61,324 nt of DNA, from positions 1 to 61,324 of the forward strand of contig NZ_BSTJ01000023.1 in NCBI RefSeq assembly GCF_030269445.1, in the 5' to 3' direction. Shown in pieces: positions 49,145 to 57,498 of this stretch. The notes beneath the pieces are model-generated. The model did not search any database. It was not told where the DNA came from and worked only from the letters and a program-made list of their open reading frames with translations. Position 1 is the first letter of the stretch; the number at the start of each line of letters is the position of its first letter. Origin of the DNA: Actinoallomurus iriomotensis. GTDB taxonomy: Bacteria > Actinomycetota > Actinomycetes > Streptosporangiales > Streptosporangiaceae. A program made the translations under genes and the position numbers.

Positions 49145-50157
49145 CGGGTGCAGGCCTCGCAGTCGGGGTTGGGGGTGGGCATGTGGTCGACGCAGCCTTC
49201 GCGCGGCGCGGCCTCGGCTGACGGGTCGGTGTGGCCGGCGAGCTTCCGGTAGAGCTGCTCGACGTCCCGCAGGTCCATGCCGTGCTGTACGGCCAGGCCG
49301 CCCCAGACGAAGTCGCCGGTGCCGCCGATGAGGTCTGCGAGGAACTTCACCTCGCCGTCGGTCAGGTCGGGTGTGGCCGGCTGCGGTGGGGTGGTGAGCC
49401 CGTCCGCGGGCAGGAGCGCGGTGGCTACGGCGTCGAGGAGCAGCTGGGCGTTGATGAGCTCGCCGGGCTCGTCGGTGTTTGCGCGGACGTCGTCGACCAG
49501 GGCCTGCACGATGGCCCGCACGCGGGCGTTGGCGGCCTCGGCGACGTCGGCCCGCTGGCGGTGCCTCCACAGCGCCTTGCACGCCTGGTCGTACGCCCAA
49601 CGGGTCGGTGCGACGGCGAGGCGGCGGGCGACCCGCTCGGCCTCCGCGAGGCGGTTCTCGTGGTCCATCTCGAAACAGCGCCTCGCGCGGTCGAGCTCAC
49701 CGAAGATGCGGGTGATGACCTCCAGGCGCCGCTCGGCGGTCGCGTCGTTCCACCGGCGGATCCACTGCGCGGGCGTTGGCATCGTGTCGGCGGGGCTGGG
49801 GTCGTCGGCCTCGCCCGCGCGCAGCCGGGCAACCTCGGCCGCGGCTGCGGTGTCTTCGGTTGGCGCACCGAGCGCCCGGATCGCCGCGGCGATGAGCGCG
49901 TACCCCGTCTCCTCGTCCGCGTCGTCGAGGTAGCCGTCTTCGTCGAGGGTGCCGGTGATGTGGCCGGCCCTCGCGAGAGCGGAGAGGAGCTCTCCTTCCC
50001 AACTGGAGTTCCCGAACGGGCGCTTCCCGCTGAATCCTTCGCCGTCCTTCCACAGCTCGGCCAGCAGCCGGGTCAGGTAGTCGCGGATAGTGGCCGCGCC
50101 GGCGTCGTTCGGCCCCATGGGCGTGTCGAGGATGACGCGCGGGTCGATGTCAGCCAC
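49141..50157 (-). CDS. Hypothetical early protein (338 aa)
   Basis: A long helical soluble protein with Trp-containing segments (IRDYLTRLLAELWKDGEGF; WIRRWNDATAERRLEVI) and a Cys-containing C-terminus (EGCVDHMPTPNPDCEACTR) that could bind metal. It overlaps both neighbours. Streptomyces phages and prophages have similar early proteins, but I cannot name a family. Confidence 0.55.
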   Translation of the reverse strand: MADIDPRVILDTPMGPNDAGAATIRDYLTRLLAELWKDGEGFSGKRPFGNSSWEGELLSALARAGHITGTLDEDGYLDDADEETGYALIAAAIRALGAPTEDTAAAAEVARLRAGEADDPSPADTMPTPAQWIRRWNDATAERRLEVITRIFGELDRARRCFEMDHENRLAEAERVARRLAVAPTRWAYDQACKALWRHRQRADVAEAANARVRAIVQALVDDVRANTDEPGELINAQLLLDAVATALLPADGLTTPPQPATPDLTDGEVKFLADLIGGTGDFVWGGLAVQHGMDLRDVEQLYRKLAGHTDPSAEAAPREGCVDHMPTPNPDCEACTR

Positions 50158-50530
50158 GGTCGCCGTCCTCCAGGTCGAGGAGCACGTACGGCCGGGCGGC
50201 GCTCGACGGCACCGTGTACTTGGCGACGATCTCCGGGTGGTCGCGCTTCAGGGCCTTCTGGTCGAGGTGGCTGCCGGGCTTCTTCTTCGCCCAGCGGATG
50301 ACGGGGCGGCCGGCGATGTGGCCCTCGGTGGCGTCGGCCATGCGGCGCTGGATCTGCTCGCGGATCCCGTCGCGGGCCTCTTCGATCTCCGCGACACGGG
50401 CCTTGTGCGCCTCGGTAAGGCGGTCGATCTCGGCGGTGAAGGTGCGGTCGGCGTCGACGAGGCCGGCGATGTCGTCGAGATTGACGACCTTCGCCGGCGG
50501 GCTGGCCGTCGAGTCGTTCTTCGTGGTCAT
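50150..50530 (-). CDS. Recombinase-associated coiled-coil protein (126 aa)
   Basis: ATG 50530 has GGAGA upstream. Residues about 30-70 form a coiled coil (FTAEIDRLTEAHKARVAEIEEA). The C-terminus VIRWAKKKPGSHLDQKALKRDHPEIVAKYT looks like small proteins associated with YqaJ/RecT-type phage recombination. It lies a few genes from the Cas4-like nuclease. The association is a pattern judgement. Confidence 0.55.
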   Translation of the reverse strand: MTTKNDSTASPPAKVVNLDDIAGLVDADRTFTAEIDRLTEAHKARVAEIEEARDGIREQIQRRMADATEGHIAGRPVIRWAKKKPGSHLDQKALKRDHPEIVAKYTVPSSAARPYVLLDLEDGDRG

Positions 50531-50623
50531 CGGTTCTCCAGGCGGTTGGTTCTGTGGGCACTGCATCGGGTTCGCGGGGTCGCTGTCACTGGGGTGTTCA
50601 CACCCTGTGGACAACCGGGTCGT

Positions 50624-50911
50624 TCAGCTGGGGTGGTCGAGCTCCAGGGCGGCGAGCTCGACGGCGGCGCCGGACGCGATAGCGGCAGTGCGGGGCCCGT
50701 CCAGCTGGTGCAGCACCGACGCGGCGGTGATGCACCCGACGGCGGTCAGCAGGATCCGCGCGATGGTGACGTCGTCGATGTCGGGGTGTTCGGCGCGGAG
50801 CCGGTCCGCGAGGCCTCGCTTCAGCGACTGGCACGGGCAGCCCGCGGGGCACGGCGAGACGTCGCGGATGACCTGCAACAGGTCCCGTTCCCTCGGTGTC
50901 AGCTTGTTCAT
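50624..50911 (-). CDS. Hypothetical Cys-containing helical protein (95 aa)
   Basis: The start MNKLTPRERDLLQVIRDV resembles the first helix of LuxR-type HTHs, followed by CPAGCPCQSL (three Cys) and helical sequence. It may bind metal or DNA. Unknown. Confidence 0.5.
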   Translation of the reverse strand: MNKLTPRERDLLQVIRDVSPCPAGCPCQSLKRGLADRLRAEHPDIDDVTIARILLTAVGCITAASVLHQLDGPRTAAIASGAAVELAALELDHPS

Positions 50912-51279
50912 GCGGTCCTCCTGAGTCGTGCGTCGCGGTCGCGCTGGTCGGCGACGGCGGCTTTCGCGGCGGCGTACTGGGTGGGGCTGGAGCGGCGTTT
51001 CCCGGACGCGATGGCGCGGGCGTCGACCGCGGCCCAGGAGTCGGCGGCGGCCGCGTACCGGTCGCGGAGTTCGTACGTGGTGTACGCGGGGCATTCCGGG
51101 TTGCCGCAGTAGCAGCGGCTCGGCACGCACGGCGTCGCCTCGTTCGGCTCCGTCCGATCGGCCAGGGCTGCGGGTGTGTGGCCGGGGCAGCGCAGCCCGG
51201 ACAGGTACGGGCGTGCGCCGGTCGCGCCGCAGCGGCGCCTCTCAGCGGCGACCCAGTGGGTGCACAGCAGCTCAGCCAT
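50908..51279 (-). CDS. Cys-rich zinc-binding-like protein (123 aa)
   Basis: Cysteines lie in LLCTHWVAAERRRCG, LRCPGH and PCVPSRCYCGNPECPAYTTYELRDRY, giving probable zinc sites. A helical Ala/Arg-rich C-terminus follows. It belongs to the operon of small early proteins. Unknown. Confidence 0.55.
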   Translation of the reverse strand: MAELLCTHWVAAERRRCGATGARPYLSGLRCPGHTPAALADRTEPNEATPCVPSRCYCGNPECPAYTTYELRDRYAAAADSWAAVDARAIASGKRRSSPTQYAAAKAAVADQRDRDARLRRTA

Positions 51280-51826
51280 CGGTCACCTCACTGGCGGCCG
51301 CGAGAACTTCGCGCACGGACGGGGCGTCGGCGTCCATCGCCCGGATCAGCTCACAACCAGGGCACCGGCACGGCAGCGCACCGGTCGCCAGCTCGGCATG
51401 TAGCGCACGACCCTGCTCGGTGACGACCTGCCGCAGCCGCATCGTCTCGGCCTGGGCAGCGTCGGCGAGGGTGGTGTCCGGGGCGGTGTCGCGAGCCCAG
51501 GCGATCCGGTTGCGTGCCGCACGCGCCGCGTCTTTCAGCGCCCTGATGTCGGCCGCGCCGGCGCGTTCGCCGAGCTGCTCGATGCGGTACAGCACACCGT
51601 CGAGCGGCTGCACACGGGCTTGGATCTCGGCCTTGGCGTAGTGGTCGTCGCGGGTCGCGACGTTCTCCCATTCGCGGCGGCGGATCGCCGCGGCGGTCTC
51701 CCGCTCCCACCGTGCCCGGTCCATCAGCAGCGACTCGACCGTGCGCTGCGCGTCGTACGCTTCCCGGCTGGCGAGCTTCAGGTCCTCGCGCAGCTCGGCG
51801 ACGGTCATGTCCTCGATCGCCGTCAC
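51272..51826 (-). CDS. Coiled-coil early protein with CxCxxC end (184 aa)
   Basis: GTG 51826 overlaps the upstream stop; ATG 51808 is an alternative start. Long charged helices (VAELREDLKLASREAYDAQRTVESLLMD) are followed by LPCRCPGCELI near the end. Unknown. Confidence 0.5.
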   Translation of the reverse strand: MTAIEDMTVAELREDLKLASREAYDAQRTVESLLMDRARWERETAAAIRRREWENVATRDDHYAKAEIQARVQPLDGVLYRIEQLGERAGAADIRALKDAARAARNRIAWARDTAPDTTLADAAQAETMRLRQVVTEQGRALHAELATGALPCRCPGCELIRAMDADAPSVREVLAAASEVTDG

Positions 51827-52032
51827 GCGTCCTTCTTCCGGACGAGGGTGAGCTCGAAGCCGAGCGCGTCGACGTGGCTGAGGAGAGTGGACAGGCGCGC
51901 GTCGCGGCCGGTCTCGACCCCGGAGACGCAGCCCTGGGTGAGGCCAGCCAGCGCGGCGACGGCCTCCTGGGTGAGCTCCTGGCGGCGCCGCTCGTCGACG
52001 AGTTCGGCGATGAGCGGATGCGGCTGGCCCAT
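51823..52032 (-). CDS. Small XRE/HipB-like HTH protein (69 aa)
   Basis: A complete HTH (residues 7-50, LIAELVDERRRQELTQEAVAALAGLTQGCVSGVETG) and a final beta strand (LGFELTLVRK) as in HipB-type antitoxin or regulator folds. No toxin gene is beside it. It overlaps the WhiB-Lsr2 gene and probably acts as a phage regulator. Confidence 0.7.
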   Translation of the reverse strand: MGQPHPLIAELVDERRRQELTQEAVAALAGLTQGCVSGVETGRDARLSTLLSHVDALGFELTLVRKKDA

Positions 52033-52898
52033 CACGCACCGGCTTTCGCGGCCAGGTACTGGTCGACGATGGCCTGGGGCACCCGGCCGATCGGCGAGCA
52101 CTCGATGCCCCGTTCGGCCGCCCAGGCGCGGACTTCCTTCGGCGTGGGGCCGTCGCCGGCCGGGCGGCGCGTGGTGGACTTGCCGGGGCGGATCTCCTTC
52201 AGCTTCGCCCGCCGTGCGGCGAGTTGCTCCTCCAGCTCGGCGATCTCGTCGAGGACACGCTTCTCGGCCGCCTCGGTCTCGACCCGTTGCTGGAGGTCCT
52301 CGACGGCGGCACGGACCTTCTTCGCGGCGGCCTGGGTCGCGGGCACCTCTGACTCCTCGCCGCGGCGGAGCAGGTTCTCCAGGCCCGACAGGTCAACGTC
52401 GGGCTCCTGCTCGTCGACGTCGTCGTCAGGCCGGTCGTGCCCAGACAGGTCAACCGGGCTCTCGCCGTGCTGGCTGCCGATCACGACCATGTCGGTGCGG
52501 GCGTCGAGGCTCCACCCTTCGGTGCGGCTGATGAGCGCGGTGATCTGCTGGCGCGGTACGTCGAACGCGAAGGCGACGTCCTTGACGGTGCGGCCGTCGA
52601 GCAGCGCCTCGGTGATCTCGGGGGTGTCGGACTTCGGTTCAGACATGGGTGTGACCTCCGGGGTCGCGCGGGACGTGAGCGTGAGGAGAGCGGACCGGCG
52701 CATGCTGCGCCGGTCGCCGCTGGTGGTTCCGCCCCAGACGCCGTGACGGCCCCGGGCGAGCGCCTCGTCGAGGCAGGCTTCGCGGACCCGGCACAACGAC
52801 CGGCACACCGCGAGCGTCGAGTCGGGCGGCGGGCCGAGGGGGAAGAACAGTTCGGGGTCCATGCCCCGGCATGCGGCTTCGGTCTCCCACCCGGACAT
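52032..52898 (-). CDS. WhiB-Lsr2 fusion protein (288 aa)
   Basis: One uninterrupted frame encodes two regulator types. Residues 1-68 are WhiB-like: Cys10, 32, 36 and 42 as Fe-S ligands (spacing C-x3-C rather than the usual C-x2-C), then GVWGG (53-57) and a basic tail. Residues 94-125 look like an HTH (EALLDGRTVKDVAFAFDVPRQ). An acidic linker and coiled coil (about 192-236) follow, and residues 252-285 are the Lsr2 C-terminal DNA-binding domain (TPKEVRAWAAERG...IGRVPQAIVDQYLAA). An internal ATG at residue 85 (52646) has GGAGG 8 nt upstream, so an Lsr2-only product may also be made. Confidence 0.8.
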   Translation of the reverse strand: MSGWETEAACRGMDPELFFPLGPPPDSTLAVCRSLCRVREACLDEALARGRHGVWGGTTSGDRRSMRRSALLTLTSRATPEVTPMSEPKSDTPEITEALLDGRTVKDVAFAFDVPRQQITALISRTEGWSLDARTDMVVIGSQHGESPVDLSGHDRPDDDVDEQEPDVDLSGLENLLRRGEESEVPATQAAAKKVRAAVEDLQQRVETEAAEKRVLDEIAELEEQLAARRAKLKEIRPGKSTTRRPAGDGPTPKEVRAWAAERGIECSPIGRVPQAIVDQYLAAKAGA

Positions 52899-53383
52899 CA
52901 CGCATCCGCATCGGTCGAGAGCGGGTCGCCGTAGCCGGCGGCGCGGAGCAGCTGCACAACGTCGGCCAGGAGCATGCGGACGGGCGCGGCGTTGTCCACG
53001 ACGAACGGCTCCTGCGGCTCGTCGAACAGCCGCGCGAGGCCGGCCGCGAGAATGTGCTCCAGGTCGTGGATCGGCATGATCGCCCACCAGCGGCCCGCGT
53101 TCGGGTCGCCGACGCCGGCACGGCGCACGACGAGCACGCCGATGTCCGCGCGTGCGTTGATTCGCTCGGTCTCGGTCTCGGCGAGCCACGCCGTGATCTG
53201 GCCGTCGCCCGCGGTCCGCTTCCAGGCTTTGACCTCCCAGCACACGCCGGGCGTGCCGGTGATGTCTCCCTGGTCCTGGGTGCCAGTGAGCGCGCGCCGC
53301 TCCGCGTGAGGGAAGCCGTGCGCGCGGAGGTAGCGGACGACTGCGGTCTCCGCGCGCGTGCCGATGTCCTTCGACCTGCTCAC
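52898..53383 (-). CDS. Holliday-junction-resolvase-like nuclease (161 aa)
   Basis: The N-terminus KDIGTRAETAVVRYLRAHGFPHAERR, then QGDITGTPGVCWEVKAWKR, has the E...D...E-x-K order of PD-(D/E)XK resolvases of the Hjc type. It should cleave branched recombination or replication intermediates before packaging. It overlaps both neighbours by 1-4 nt. Confidence 0.75.
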   Translation of the reverse strand: MSRSKDIGTRAETAVVRYLRAHGFPHAERRALTGTQDQGDITGTPGVCWEVKAWKRTAGDGQITAWLAETETERINARADIGVLVVRRAGVGDPNAGRWWAIMPIHDLEHILAAGLARLFDEPQEPFVVDNAAPVRMLLADVVQLLRAAGYGDPLSTDADA

Positions 53384-53721
53384 GCGGGCACCTCGCCTTG
53401 CCGGAGCCTGGCCCGGTACCGGTAGACGGTCCGCGGTGACACGCCGAGGCGCTTGGCGGTCTTCGCGGCGGACATCGTCCCGGAGTCGCTGGCAATGACG
53501 TAGTCACGGAGACGGCTGGGCATAGCTGCGGCCTGGCCGCGCTTCCTGGGCGGCGGGACCTCCGCGGGCCGCCCGGCGCCGTCCCACCGTTTCCAGCATG
53601 CGCTGCACAGGTGATCGGCGTAGTACCGCTTCTCCTCGCGGCAGTTTCGGCAGATGATGAGGCGCCCCTTGCCCGTGTTCGGCTTGGGTGGGGTGTCTCC
53701 TGCCAGGGGAACTGTGTTCAT
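53380..53721 (-). CDS. Zinc-ribbon plus HTH protein (113 aa)
   Basis: ICRNCREEKRYYADHLCSACWKRW (Cys pairs) forms a zinc ribbon, and KTAKRLGVSPRTVYRYRARL near the end is an HTH. It is probably a small DNA-binding regulator. ATG 53721 overlaps the stop of the 55-residue membrane gene. Confidence 0.65.
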   Translation of the reverse strand: MNTVPLAGDTPPKPNTGKGRLIICRNCREEKRYYADHLCSACWKRWDGAGRPAEVPPPRKRGQAAAMPSRLRDYVIASDSGTMSAAKTAKRLGVSPRTVYRYRARLRQGEVPA

Positions 53722-53885
53722 GCGGATACGCCTTCCGGCTCGCGTGGGCAGCGGCAGGTAGTCGTGTGGTGGAGGCGGTGGCCGGCCGGGGCGGGGTCGT
53801 CGGCGGGCGGCCGGAGACCGGCCCACAGCGCGCCGAGGGCGGCGAGCACGATGGTCAGCGCGGCGGCGAACAGCAGGAGCGTCAC
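53718..53885 (-). CDS. Small membrane protein (55 aa)
   Basis: GTG 53885 to TGA 53718 encodes one membrane helix (TLLLFAAALTIVLAALGALWAG) and a Pro/His-rich tail with two Cys. Overlaps with both neighbours support it. Unknown. Confidence 0.55.
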   Translation of the reverse strand: MTLLLFAAALTIVLAALGALWAGLRPPADDPAPAGHRLHHTTTCRCPREPEGVSA

Positions 53886-54142
53886 GGCGTGTCCTTCCGC
53901 CTGGGACGCCTCATCGACCGGAAGACGTACGGCGTGACGAGGATCCAGCTCGCGCCGAGGAGCCCCAGGCAGATCGTCGGGTCGTGGCCCTCCGTGGCGT
54001 ACGCGGCGGCGAGAAGCGCGTCCGCGAGCGTGAAGAGGAACCAGACGGCAAACACGGCGGCGGTGTGGAGGTGCTGCCGGGAGCCCGCGCTCTGCGCCGT
54101 ACGGCGAGGGCGCGCGGGCTCCCGGGGCTCAGCGGCGCACAT
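53882..54142 (-). CDS. Two-helix membrane protein (86 aa)
   Basis: A basic N-terminus is followed by two membrane helices (AAVFAVWFLFTLADALLAAAYA; CLGLLGASWILVTPYVF) and a basic end (RSMRRPRRKDTP). It is coupled to the Spo11-like gene upstream. Unknown. Confidence 0.55.
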   Translation of the reverse strand: MCAAEPREPARPRRTAQSAGSRQHLHTAAVFAVWFLFTLADALLAAAYATEGHDPTICLGLLGASWILVTPYVFRSMRRPRRKDTP

Positions 54143-54144
54143 CA

Positions 54145-55053
54145 CTACACGGCGCCGTTCTGGATGAACTCGCGGACCGCGTCCCAGCGCTGCGACACCT
54201 CGGTCAGCAGCGACCGCTCCTCTTCCATGGCGGCCGTGTCGCGCTCCCACCGGCGCTCGTCGCGCCAGCTCGTGATCTCGCTGCTGATGAGGGTGTCGAG
54301 CGTGGTCGGGTCGAGGGCGTCCAGCTCCCAGCTGGAGTAACCGAATCGGTCGATGTAGCCAGAGGAGCGGGAGTCGGTGAGCTTCGCCGGGTTCGGCGGC
54401 GGCTCGTACTCCTCGACCTGGTCCATGTTGAGCGCGATGCGGATGACCTTGACGTTCGCGTCGAAGAGCTCCAGGCGGTCCTGAATGTCGCGGGTCATGT
54501 CGATCCCGGACGGGTCGTGGTCGCCCAGGTGGATCACGATCGGCTTCTGACCGTGGTCCTCGTAGCCGCGCAGGCGCTGGGCTGCGCTCCACAGCTCCGA
54601 CTGGGAGGTGTAGCCACGGCAGGAGAAGTAGTCGACGTCATGTCGGCCGCACACACCGGAGATCACGCCGACCAGCGCGTCCTTCTCGATCCACACTTCG
54701 ACCCGGTGGGGCTGGTTCGCCCATCGGTCGGTGCGGTAGCTGTACGCCGATCCGCGGATGATCTGGTCGGGAGAGTCCCAGTGAGAGAGGCCGCGCAGCG
54801 TGCGGGTCCGGTCGACGATGTAGTTCCAGTCGAGCAGGCCGGCGAGGCGCGCGTCGTTGATGATCGAGCCGAGCCGCTTGTACTCGGTCTGCTTGTTGGC
54901 GATCCAGCCGCGGGCGACGAACTGGTAGTACAGCTGCCGCAAGGTCAGGTCGAAGCCCTGGCGGGCGTAGTCACGGCAGATCTCATCGGCCTGCAGGATG
55001 ATCGCGAGGCTGCTGTCGCTGAAGTTCTTCGGGACGTAGGTGATCCGAGGCAT
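54145..55053 (-). CDS. Spo11/TopoVI-A-like protein with Toprim (302 aa)
   Basis: The N-terminal winged-helix part contains LTLRQLYYQFV (Tyr42/Tyr43), like the RD-I-YY catalytic tyrosine motif of Spo11 and topoisomerase VI subunit A. A Toprim domain follows with Glu123 in VWIEKDAL and DHDPSG (178-183). At about 300 residues it is shorter than Top6A, and no B (GHKL) subunit lies nearby in this operon, matching the mini-A homologs reported on mobile elements. It might nick or cleave DNA in replication or recombination. Family call from motifs; activity unproven. Confidence 0.7.
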   Translation of the reverse strand: MPRITYVPKNFSDSSLAIILQADEICRDYARQGFDLTLRQLYYQFVARGWIANKQTEYKRLGSIINDARLAGLLDWNYIVDRTRTLRGLSHWDSPDQIIRGSAYSYRTDRWANQPHRVEVWIEKDALVGVISGVCGRHDVDYFSCRGYTSQSELWSAAQRLRGYEDHGQKPIVIHLGDHDPSGIDMTRDIQDRLELFDANVKVIRIALNMDQVEEYEPPPNPAKLTDSRSSGYIDRFGYSSWELDALDPTTLDTLISSEITSWRDERRWERDTAAMEEERSLLTEVSQRWDAVREFIQNGAV

Positions 55054-55262
55054 CAGGCACCTGCCCGGTATTCGTGGTTGTCGGGGTCGGCCTCCAGGTA
55101 GGCGGTGTCCGGGTCGGTGTCTTCGCGGTCGCGCGGCCGCGCCAGCTGGGCCCGGCGGATAGGAGCCGGGTCCGAGACGAGACCGGCCTTGATCGCAATG
55201 AGCGCGCCCACGATCGGCGCGAGGGCCAGGACGATCCACACGATCGTGCTCAGGTCGTTCAC
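55053..55262 (-). CDS. Small membrane protein (69 aa)
   Basis: One N-terminal membrane helix (LSTIVWIVLALAPIVGALIAI) and an acidic soluble tail (PRDREDTDPDTAYLEADPDN). GTG 55262 overlaps the upstream stop. Unknown. Confidence 0.55.
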   Translation of the reverse strand: MNDLSTIVWIVLALAPIVGALIAIKAGLVSDPAPIRRAQLARPRDREDTDPDTAYLEADPDNHEYRAGA

Positions 55263-56029
55263 TGGCCCTCGCCGCCTTCGGCCGGGCTGACCGGGTCGGT
55301 GAAGGTCTCGGCGGCCGCGGCCGGCGCGGCGTCCGGCTGGTGCGGCTGGTCGGCGATCGGGACATCGCCGTTTCCGGTGACCGGCTGCTGGGCGGTGCCG
55401 TTGCAGCGCGGGCACTCGTCGCGGACATCGGGCAGTTCCCGGCCTTCATACGAGGCGTTCAGCTCGGCCTCGGTGGCGTCGCCCAGCTCGGATCCGCAGC
55501 CGTTGCAGGTGCGCTTCGCCGTGACGATCGTGCTGCCGTCCGGGTTCCTCCGGTCGGGCGTCGAGCGGCGGCGCGGCGCCAGCGCGGCGGCCTTGTCAGC
55601 GCGGTCCGCGATGTCGAGGGCAGCGGCCATCACCTGCCGCATCAGCGCGGCATGCTCGGCGTAGTCGTCGCGGATCGGATTGTCGGGGGGCCCCGCGAGG
55701 CGCAGCGACCCGAACAGGAGGCGCATGTCGTCGGCGTGGACGGCGGCCGGGGCGGGACGCGGCGCGCGGCCCTGCGCGATCGCGAGGAGGATCTTCGTCT
55801 CCTCGATCTCCTTGCGGGCGCCGGCCGCGAGCTCCTGCCGCATCCGCAGCTGCTGCTCGGCGTCGACGACGGCCTTGCGCGCCTCGACGATGAGCTCGTC
55901 GTACTCTTTCGCCGCGACAACGAGTTCGACGTACTTCTCCTGGAGGGCGGCGACGGTCGCGTCGCTCATCCAGGTGGACATCGGCGTGCCCTCGGCGGCC
56001 TGGGGCTGGTCGGTAGGGTTGGTGGTCAT
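55259..56029 (-). CDS. Coiled-coil zinc-finger early protein (256 aa)
   Basis: ATG 56029 has AAGGAG 9 nt upstream. Residues about 28-85 are coiled coil (LQEKYVELVVAAKEYDELIVEARKAVVDAEQQLRMRQ). A zinc finger CNGCG...CPRCNG lies near residues 170-210, and the C-terminus is Pro/Ala-rich. Unknown. Confidence 0.55.
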   Translation of the reverse strand: MTTNPTDQPQAAEGTPMSTWMSDATVAALQEKYVELVVAAKEYDELIVEARKAVVDAEQQLRMRQELAAGARKEIEETKILLAIAQGRAPRPAPAAVHADDMRLLFGSLRLAGPPDNPIRDDYAEHAALMRQVMAAALDIADRADKAAALAPRRRSTPDRRNPDGSTIVTAKRTCNGCGSELGDATEAELNASYEGRELPDVRDECPRCNGTAQQPVTGNGDVPIADQPHQPDAAPAAAAETFTDPVSPAEGGEGQ

Positions 56030-56043
56030 GGCGCTCAGCTCCT

Positions 56044-56541
56044 TCACGGGGTGATGTGGTGCGCCTGTTCGGCGGCCTCCGGTGTGTGCGCACCGGGGGT
56101 CGTCGTGGTGTCGGGGGTGCGACGGGCCGCGAGGATCGCGTCGACGCGCAGGTCCTGCAGGTCCTGGTTGCGGCGGAGCTCGCTGATCAGCGAGCTTCGG
56201 GCGTCGTACAGGTCCCGCAGCGCCTCGTCGATCCGCTTGATGGCGTCGTGGCCGGCGGTGATGTAGGCACCCGGGGTGGGGTCGGCGGCGGGGCCGCGGT
56301 GCCAGCGGCCGAGGAGCAGCGCCGCGTGCTTCAGCGTCGTACGGGCCCGGTGCAGGGCTGCGTGCGATGCCGGCGGCGCCAGCTCCTGGGGCGTGCGCAC
56401 GATGGTCCACTCGTGGTGGCAGATCGGGCAGCGGTGCTCGAACTCGTCGCCGTCGCGGGTGCGTGCGTGCACGGGGATCGTCTGGCCGTTGTTCGCGCAG
56501 CGCGGGCAGGTGGCGACGTCGGGGCGCGACGGGGCGGTCAT
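56044..56541 (-). CDS. Zinc-ribbon early protein (165 aa)
   Basis: CPRCANNGQTIPVHARTRDGDEFEHRCPICHHEW at the N-terminus is a clear two-CxxC zinc ribbon. Helical sequence follows (ALHRARTTLKHAALLLGRWH). Such phage proteins may bind DNA or RNA polymerase. Unknown. Confidence 0.6.
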   Translation of the reverse strand: MTAPSRPDVATCPRCANNGQTIPVHARTRDGDEFEHRCPICHHEWTIVRTPQELAPPASHAALHRARTTLKHAALLLGRWHRGPAADPTPGAYITAGHDAIKRIDEALRDLYDARSSLISELRRNQDLQDLRVDAILAARRTPDTTTTPGAHTPEAAEQAHHITP

Positions 56542-57020
56542 CGGGAGGCCGCCGGGTTCTGCAGGTGCGTTTTCTTGACGTCTTCGACGATCGCGCGGAT
56601 CCCCGCGCTGCTCTCGAACGAGCAGCCGGGCGCCTTGCACTTGGCGACGTAACCGGCCGGGCCGGGGCAGCCCTGGCCCGGCTTCGGCTTCCCGTTCGGG
56701 CTCATCGCGTGCGTGCACGGGCTGTTGTCCGCGTGTACGCGGACGATCGGCGCGGTGTGGCGGACCGGCTTCAGCTCGGCCTTGACCCGCTGGACGCCGC
56801 GTTCGAAGTAGTGGCAGCCGAGTTCGTGCAGGTCGACATCGTCGTTGACGCCGCCGCGCTCCCCGAGCCGGTGACGCACCAGCGCGTGGACCGCGGAAAC
56901 GAGGTCGACTTCGCCCTTGGTGAGCAAACCGGCGTGGCCGCCGCGGAGCTCAGCGATCTGGAGGCTGGCCAGGATCTGCTCAACGTTTTCGGAGCGCTGC
57001 GGGGTCGGTGCGGCGGTCAT
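56538..57020 (-). CDS. Cys-containing early protein (160 aa)
   Basis: A helical N-terminal half (RSENVEQILASLQIAELRGG; VSAVHALVRHRL) and a C-terminal region with CTHAMS, GCPG and CKAPGCSFES that may be a zinc finger. Coupled to both neighbours. Unknown. Confidence 0.5.
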   Translation of the reverse strand: MTAAPTPQRSENVEQILASLQIAELRGGHAGLLTKGEVDLVSAVHALVRHRLGERGGVNDDVDLHELGCHYFERGVQRVKAELKPVRHTAPIVRVHADNSPCTHAMSPNGKPKPGQGCPGPAGYVAKCKAPGCSFESSAGIRAIVEDVKKTHLQNPAASR

Positions 57021-57427
57021 CGGGTCCGCCTCTCGCGCTCGCGGACGACGCGGAGGACACCGGGCCGGATCCAGGCCAGGCCGATGCGCGGGTGCGGCCA
57101 CGGTCCGTCGACGGGTCCGCGCTCGGTGAAGCCGGGCTGGGTGTCGGGGTGGTCCCACTGCACGCAGACGACGCCGGGCTCGAGGTTGGCCATGGCTGCG
57201 ACGTAGGCGTGCGCGGGCGCGATGCCGACGTAGGCGCCGGGGCAGGTCTCCGGGTTGCCGGGGACGATCGTGCCGAGCCACATGGAGTGCTTGTGGCGGA
57301 CGCGGGTGCCGATCGGCCAGCGCGCGGCGAGCAGCTGCACGACGACCGCTTCGTCGACGGTCGCGGTCACGGCGGGAGTGCGGTGGCTGGCGGCCGCCGC
57401 GGAGGGGAACGCGATCAGGTTGGTCAA
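57017..57427 (-). CDS. Hypothetical early protein (136 aa)
   Basis: A beta-rich protein with WPIGTRVRHKHSMWLGTIVPGNPETCPGAYVG and VCVQWDHPDTQPGF, suggesting an SH3-like barrel. It is near the start of the leftward early operon. Unknown. Confidence 0.55.
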   Translation of the reverse strand: MTNLIAFPSAAAASHRTPAVTATVDEAVVVQLLAARWPIGTRVRHKHSMWLGTIVPGNPETCPGAYVGIAPAHAYVAAMANLEPGVVCVQWDHPDTQPGFTERGPVDGPWPHPRIGLAWIRPGVLRVVRERERRTR

Positions 57428-57498
57428 GGCCCTGCCTTTCTGGTGAGACGTTGCGGGCCTGGGTGCCGCCAGCCCGGAGGCCGGCGAACGTTTGTGGG

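Noticed and set aside
51823-52032. HipB-like HTH as antitoxin of a toxin-antitoxin pair
   Set aside because: Neither neighbour looks like a HipA, RelE or other toxin; a phage regulator is the simpler reading.
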